Source: an uncultured Prevotella sp.
Lineage (GTDB): Bacteria > Bacteroidota > Bacteroidia > Bacteroidales > Bacteroidaceae
Assembly: GCA_905234815.1 (NCBI GenBank)
Contig: CAJOIX010000008.1
Span: 1-42,131, forward strand
Length of the DNA stretch: 42,131 bases
Direction of reading: 5' to 3'
In this document: positions 38,182 to 42,131 of the stretch, in pieces
Layout of the letters: every line of letters starts with the position of its first letter
Numbering within the stretch: the stretch's first letter is position 1
Made by a program: the position numbers and the translations under genes
The notes under the pieces: generated by a model
Database searches by the model: none
Seen by the model: only the letters and a program-made list of their open reading frames with translations
Told to the model about the DNA's origin: nothing

Positions 38182-39343
38182 GCTCTTCATCTTTTTCTCC
38201 CTGCTGGGGTGTTGTCTTCAGACTGATGCCCAGATGTATCGCTACGAGACAGGATTCACGGTCTCGAAGCAGCACTTCTGCGACACCCTTGCCCTGAATT
38301 ATGTCAATCATCAGCTGCTGCTCGATGTGGAGTTAGGCGGAAAACGATGCCGTGCACTCTTGGATACCGGTGCTGCTCAGGGCGTGACATTTGTCAATCG
38401 TCTGCCCGGGGACACTAAGGAGTTGGGTCATGTGGTGGTAATTGATGGCAACGGACGGAAGGACACGATACGGGTAGTGCAACTGCCAGAGCTAAAAATA
38501 GGCAGTCTGGCAATCAACGGTTATGTGGCAGTGGTGCATCAACCGCTTCCGGTCAAGGAGAAGTATGACTTGATCATAGGTTTCGACTTGTTCAACAAAG
38601 GACTTTCGGGCAAAATCGATACTGCCAATGGCCGTCTCATCCTGTCCGACCGTTCCGATGTGTTCGCTCGCGAGGAAGGGTTCCGGCAGAAATACAAACT
38701 GAAATGGCATGTGCCTTACACCATCATAAGCCCGTTCAAGCGGCATGCCGACGAGACATGTTTCGACACAGGATTCGCCGGTTTGTATATGATGAACAAG
38801 ACGAGTTTCGACCGCCATCTTTATAAGAGCAAACAAGTGGCTGCTCAGGTAGAGGCGCTGGTTCAGGGGCAGTCCATGATTTCTCTGCTGGGCGTGGAGC
38901 AAACCGCCGAGGTGGCATTCATGAACCTCGACCGATTGCGTTTGGGAAAGTTTGAATTGCGCGGTGTGAAGGCCCGCACCGGTAGCGGCTCATCGAAATT
39001 GGGCGCAGAACTGTTGCGGTATGGCTCAATGGTGATACTGCCGCAGAAGAAAACTTTGCTCTTTCAGCCTTACGGGGCCGGACTGGCCGTAGAGGCGAAC
39101 AATCAGATTAAGCAGATTGCTTTCATTCCTGTGGACAATAAGCCTATGGTGGGACTGGTCAATCCAGAGAGCGAGCAATATAAAAAAGGTGTTCGCAGTG
39201 GCGATGTGGTAGTGGCCATCAATCACCAGCCTGTGAACACCTTTCGTGCTTTTGTAAATTATCCCTTTGTTGAGGGGGAGAAATACCTTTTCACCTTCTT
39301 CACTGCTGACGGAAAGCGAAAAGATATCTTGCTTCCGCGTTAG
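38168..39343 (+). CDS. Retropepsin-like aspartyl protease with C-terminal PDZ domain, exported
   Basis: The 391-residue protein begins with a signal peptide (1-22, MIFRRLFIFFSLLGCCLQTDA). Residues 46-160 carry a retropepsin-like lobe with DTGA at 66-69 (RALLDTGAAQGVTF). A second DTG at 200-202 (CFDTGFAGLYMM) lies in a second lobe of similar pattern, so the chain may form both halves of a pepsin-like active site. A PDZ domain occupies about 320-385 (GVRSGDVVVAINHQPVNTF). It overlaps mgtC by 14 bp and converges with deoD by 4 bp. Its substrate is unknown; activity is inferred only from the motifs. Confidence 0.88.
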   Translation: MIFRRLFIFFSLLGCCLQTDAQMYRYETGFTVSKQHFCDTLALNYVNHQLLLDVELGGKRCRALLDTGAAQGVTFVNRLPGDTKELGHVVVIDGNGRKDTIRVVQLPELKIGSLAINGYVAVVHQPLPVKEKYDLIIGFDLFNKGLSGKIDTANGRLILSDRSDVFAREEGFRQKYKLKWHVPYTIISPFKRHADETCFDTGFAGLYMMNKTSFDRHLYKSKQVAAQVEALVQGQSMISLLGVEQTAEVAFMNLDRLRLGKFELRGVKARTGSGSSKLGAELLRYGSMVILPQKKTLLFQPYGAGLAVEANNQIKQIAFIPVDNKPMVGLVNPESEQYKKGVRSGDVVVAINHQPVNTFRAFVNYPFVEGEKYLFTFFTADGKRKDILLPR

Positions 39344-40056
39344 AGCTCTACGGCTGCCTCAACAGCCAGATGCATCATTTCTTTGAACGATTCCTGACGC
39401 TCGGCGGCGGTGAGTTCTTTTTTGCTCACGAACGAGTCGCTGATGGTCAGCAGGCAGGCACCACCTTTGCCCATTGTGTTGGCCAAGTGGAACAAGGCGA
39501 AGCTTTCCATTTCTACGCAGTCAGCCTGTGTGTTGTCGCGAATCTGTTCCCATGTGGGAGCTTTCGGACCACCGTAGAACACGTCGGATGAATGTACGCG
39601 ACCTTTGTGCAGGTCAATGCCGAGTTCCTTGGCTTTCTTTTCTATAGCTTCGTTGATGCGGGCAGTGGGGTAGAGCACCTTTGCTGTCTCGCCGTTATGA
39701 ACCAGTGCATATGATGAATCGCTCACGGCAGAGTCGGCCAGTACCACATCTTTCACTTCCAGGCGGGGCACATAGCTTCCGGCCGAGCCGATGCGGATAA
39801 TGTTTTCCACGCCGTAGTAGGTGTAGAGTTCATGACAGTAGATGCCGAGTGATGCCATGCCCATGCCACTGGCCATCACCGAGATGGATTTCCCTTTATA
39901 GGTTCCGGTGTAACCCAACACATTGCGTACAGAGGTTACCAACTGTGGATTGTCGAAGAATGTTTCGGCCAAAAGTTTTGCACGCAGCGGATCGCCGGGC
40001 ATCAAAACGGTTTTTGCGAATGCACCATCGGGTGCTGAAATGTGAGGAGTTGCCAT
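39340..40056 (-). CDS. deoD: Purine nucleoside phosphorylase DeoD-type
   Basis: DeoD splits purine nucleosides with phosphate to base and ribose-1-phosphate. The 238-residue hexameric-type enzyme matches throughout: MATPHISAPDGAFAKTVLMP at the start, GDPLRAKLLAETFF (phosphate site Gly/Arg), SVMASGMGMASLGIYCHELY near 59-78, and ADCVEMESFALFHLA near 174-188 with the ribose-binding Met-Glu. A TISDSF segment holds the catalytic Asp. It follows glsB by 21 bp and is probably in the glsA-glsB transcript. Confidence 0.96.
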   Translation of the reverse strand: MATPHISAPDGAFAKTVLMPGDPLRAKLLAETFFDNPQLVTSVRNVLGYTGTYKGKSISVMASGMGMASLGIYCHELYTYYGVENIIRIGSAGSYVPRLEVKDVVLADSAVSDSSYALVHNGETAKVLYPTARINEAIEKKAKELGIDLHKGRVHSSDVFYGGPKAPTWEQIRDNTQADCVEMESFALFHLANTMGKGGACLLTISDSFVSKKELTAAERQESFKEMMHLAVEAAVEL

Positions 40057-40077
40057 AGTATAATATTTTAAGGGTTA

Positions 40078-41064
40078 TTAAATTTCGTTGGGCTGTCTGT
40101 TTTGAGGAGTGGTCAGTCGCAGCGGATTGGGGCAATCGCGCAGGAAAGTCTCAATGTGGCGCACACGTTTTTGCTCCAGAATTTCGTCAACGGTGATGAG
40201 TATTCCTGTTTCTTCTACCTCGCCAAAACCTTCGTTCACAGCTGTGCCAAAGAATTTCATGGTGGGCGAGAGGCTCATGTAGGCATTCACCAGCGGGGGA
40301 ATGTTGTAGCCGAGTTTGCGTATTTCGCCGTTGAGCACCTTGTAGTCTTGCTTGAAGTCGTTGCCAACAAAGAGTTTCTCCAATTCGGCCTTGTCGGTTT
40401 CGAGCTTCAGCGGCTTATAGGGAATGATGAGCCGGTCGTGGTCTTCAAAGTAGGTTTTCAGGAAATGCAGGATCATGTCGCGGCCTTTTCTCACGTACGA
40501 GGGATACATCGTCATCTTGCCGAAGAAGTATTTCACGTGGGGATTGAGCACGGTGAGCGCTCCCAGTCCGTCCCAGAGATTATCGAGCGCGAAGAGACTC
40601 TTGGCGCCCATCTTTGAGCTCTGGTAGGGCAGCGAAACGAATGAGCGGCCCAGCTCTACGGTATAGGGCGCATATTCCTTCAGGAATTTCTCTGAGAAGT
40701 GGAACATATGGCTTGTGGCCAAGTGGGGTTGCCCCTCGGAGTTCATCTGCCAGTCGGTACCGTAGAGGTATCGGTAGCCACCAATGATTTCTTCGGCTTC
40801 CGGATTCCAGACAATGAGCTGCTTGTAGGCATTCTTTCCCAAGTCAAACTCGTCAATGTCGCAGTCTTTTCCGGTGCCGCCACCTGCCGTGCGGAAGGCA
40901 ATCTCGCGCAGTCGGCCAATCTCCCGCATCACGTTCGGGCACTCATCGCCCAGGATCACGTATATTTCGTTTTGACTCTTGTTGGTTCGGCGGAGCAGAC
41001 GCTCGGGAGTCAGTTCCGAGTGGAGCAGAGCTTTACTGACGGGTTGGATAATCTCTTGTTCCAT
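40078..41064 (-). CDS. glsB: GNAT N-acyltransferase, probable glycine N-acyltransferase GlsB
   Basis: The 328-residue product belongs to the OlsB/putative hemolysin GNAT family: EIYVILGDECPNVMREIGRLREIAF (about 30-54), IVWNPEAEEIIGGYRYLYG (about 88-106), VELGRSFVSLPYQ (about 135-147). In Bacteroides the GlsB protein N-acylates glycine with a 3-hydroxy fatty acid as the first step of glycine (flavo)lipid synthesis, and GlsA adds the second chain. Here the gene lies 29 bp downstream of a PlsC-type acyltransferase, matching that pair. The older annotation putative hemolysin is misleading. The amino acid accepted cannot be seen in the sequence. Confidence 0.78.
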   Translation of the reverse strand: MEQEIIQPVSKALLHSELTPERLLRRTNKSQNEIYVILGDECPNVMREIGRLREIAFRTAGGGTGKDCDIDEFDLGKNAYKQLIVWNPEAEEIIGGYRYLYGTDWQMNSEGQPHLATSHMFHFSEKFLKEYAPYTVELGRSFVSLPYQSSKMGAKSLFALDNLWDGLGALTVLNPHVKYFFGKMTMYPSYVRKGRDMILHFLKTYFEDHDRLIIPYKPLKLETDKAELEKLFVGNDFKQDYKVLNGEIRKLGYNIPPLVNAYMSLSPTMKFFGTAVNEGFGEVEETGILITVDEILEQKRVRHIETFLRDCPNPLRLTTPQNRQPNEI

Positions 41065-41093
41065 ATAATGAAAAATACTCTAATCGTAACGGG

Positions 41094-41927
41094 TTATATT
41101 ATTTTGTTTTTAGGAAGTTGATAAACTTCTTCTTCTATTATTTGTGCCCACTCTGCAGCCGACCGCGAATGGTCGAACCGCGTGTAGGGAATAGGCTCGC
41201 CTATTGTGATGCGAAATGTCTTTCCGCGATTTTTAAACATCTCGTCGGCCAGAAACAGCATCGCGATATTCACTTTCTTTATATAGCGGTCGCTGAAATT
41301 GGCCAGCCGATAGAAGAACTTTGAATTCGCACCGCTGAAGTGGATTGGAACAATGTCGCGATGCGTCTCGACGCTCTTCGTCAGAAACGTCTTCTTCCAC
41401 GGCAAATCGTGAATCTCTTTCCCTCGCTTGCGCGAGCAGATGCCAGCCGGAAACATCACAATGTGGTTCTCTCCCCTGAATCCTGCCTCAACCATCGCCG
41501 GGAAGTTTCTGCTCTGCTTGCCCGTCTTGTTGATAGGGATGCACAGCGGAGCTAACCCGGGGAGATACATCAGCAGGTCGTTCACCAAGTAGCGAAACTG
41601 GTCGTCGTACGTCCGTCCAAGCAATTCACCAATCGCTATTCCATCAATGCCACCCAGCGGATGGTTCGACACAAACGTGTACCAGCGACCGTCGTTCTTC
41701 TTAGGCAGATGTTCCATGCCATCCACCTCTATCGTCATATCCAAATAGTCCAGACAAGCGCGAAGCCATTCGCTGCCCACCTTTCCATCAGCGAGAGTCA
41801 GAAAATGATTCAACTCGTCTTGGTGAACAATATGCTTCAACCACGAGACCAGTATGCCAGGCACCCATCTTGCACGATTGCCCATGCGCTGACGCAACAC
41901 ACTGTCAAGGTCTATCACTTTCTTCAT
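41094..41927 (-). CDS. glsA: 1-acylglycerol-3-phosphate O-acyltransferase family protein, probable GlsA
   Basis: The 277-residue protein is a PlsC-like acyltransferase. The catalytic box reads NHPLGGIDG (about 87-95), with the His and Asp separated by five residues, not the usual four. The acceptor-binding motif is GENHIVMFPAGICSRK (about 151-166), and PIHFSGANSKFFYRLA follows. Next to glsB it is best read as GlsA, which O-acylates N-acyl-glycine to give glycine lipid. I start at 41927 (MKKVIDLDSVL), because 46 upstream residues in the open frame are low-complexity Phe/Lys/Cys and cross a TATTTTTG -7 box at 41965-41972. Confidence 0.78.
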   Translation of the reverse strand: MKKVIDLDSVLRQRMGNRARWVPGILVSWLKHIVHQDELNHFLTLADGKVGSEWLRACLDYLDMTIEVDGMEHLPKKNDGRWYTFVSNHPLGGIDGIAIGELLGRTYDDQFRYLVNDLLMYLPGLAPLCIPINKTGKQSRNFPAMVEAGFRGENHIVMFPAGICSRKRGKEIHDLPWKKTFLTKSVETHRDIVPIHFSGANSKFFYRLANFSDRYIKKVNIAMLFLADEMFKNRGKTFRITIGEPIPYTRFDHSRSAAEWAQIIEEEVYQLPKNKII

Positions 41928-41964
41928 GGTTGAACCAAACTGCTCAAAATAAGGTATGATTGTG

Positions 41965-41972
41965 CAAAAATA
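41965..41972 (-). promoter_or_regulatory. -7 promoter element of glsA-glsB-deoD
   Basis: The minus strand reads TATTTTTG, matching TAnnTTTG and ending 37 bp upstream of the chosen glsA ATG. This supports the internal start over the upstream ATG at 42065. Confidence 0.6.
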
Positions 41973-42064
41973 CGATTTTTTCCAACAAAAAAAGAGATTT
42001 TTCAAAAATATGCAGAAAAACTTCAAAAACTTTTTCACCAAAGCCCGCCCACACCCCGCAGACA

Positions 42065-42131
42065 TCAGTAAAAACGAGGCTTGATGACGAGAGCCTGAAA
42101 CAACTCCATGACAGTCATGCCCAATGGCTGG
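42065..42131 (-). CDS. C-terminal 21 residues of an unidentified protein (partial)
   Basis: One minus-strand frame entering from the window edge reads QPLGMTVMELFQALVIKPRF and one further residue, then stops with TGA at 42065-42067. The amphipathic pattern and plausible codon use suggest the end of a real gene upstream of glsA, but 21 residues are not enough to recognise a family. Confidence 0.35.
   Translation of the reverse strand, partial: QPLGMTVMELFQALVIKPRFY

Noticed and set aside
40078..41064. Hemolysin
   Set aside because: Homologues carry this label from old annotation, but the domain is a GNAT acyltransferase and the neighbour is a PlsC-type acyltransferase, which fits lipid synthesis.
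41928..42065. Upstream extension of glsA by 46 residues
   Set aside because: The extra residues are Phe/Lys/Cys-rich translation of an AT-rich promoter region containing a TATTTTTG box; homology begins at MKKVIDLDSVL.

Overview
The window is ordinary chromosome from a Bacteroidales bacterium, most likely a Prevotellaceae member (Prevotella sensu lato). The evidence is Bacteroidetes-type promoters (TTG, a gap of 19-21, then TAnnTTTG) before many genes, a fused SecDF, a DUF4292 lipoprotein, a rhomboid protease with the Bacteroidetes C-terminal tail, a glycine-lipid GlsA/GlsB pair, and the mraZ-rsmH-ftsL-ftsI order. Shine-Dalgarno sequences are mostly absent, as is usual in this phylum. No prophage, conjugative element, CRISPR array or classical insertion sequence is visible.

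Layout. 1-2100 (minus) is the start of the division and cell-wall cluster: mraZ, rsmH, ftsL and the first codons of ftsI, behind a promoter carrying a three-repeat MraZ-type operator. 2435-8632 holds divergent dgt and dut; dut leads an apparent operon with a TPR protein, a DUF4292 lipoprotein and an EnvC-like murein hydrolase activator. 8704-12346 encodes an acyl-CoA ligase, release factor 2, a 43-residue membrane protein and a CYTH protein, with a VanZ-like gene converging on the last. 12771-15057 has an NSS-family sodium symporter and a helix-hairpin-helix protein. 15345-20507 (minus) has secDF, an EEP-family hydrolase and a rhomboid protease. 20713-23510 is a housekeeping stretch: HU, tRNA-Gln, rpsT, tRNA-Glu, recO, efp and rpmH. 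23571-27189 has an M15 peptidase, tRNA-Arg and a TonB-dependent receptor. 27211-30260 has ribD diverging from prmC-recX-comF. 30338-32808 has a tRNA-Pro remnant, tRNA-Pro, murF and divergent folP. 32837-37680 has cdaA, pta, an intervening-protein-like insertion, ackA, a SufT-like protein and lpxH. 37687-42131 has mgtC, an aspartyl protease with a PDZ domain, and the minus-strand glsA-glsB-deoD group.

The most striking structure is a dispersed repeat. Four intergenic arrays (2254-2335, 15121-15202, 24551-24632, 33635-33716) each consist of exactly four 16-bp near-palindromes of the type AAAAGC-TAT-GCTTTT-G, separated by variable 6-bp spacers and so in strict 22-bp register. Two of them end exactly where the -33 element of the next gene's promoter would lie. 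I know of no published description of this tetrad element. A second mobile-looking unit, a four-helix-bundle (23S IVP-like) gene inside 30-bp inverted repeats built of 7-bp units, separates pta from ackA.
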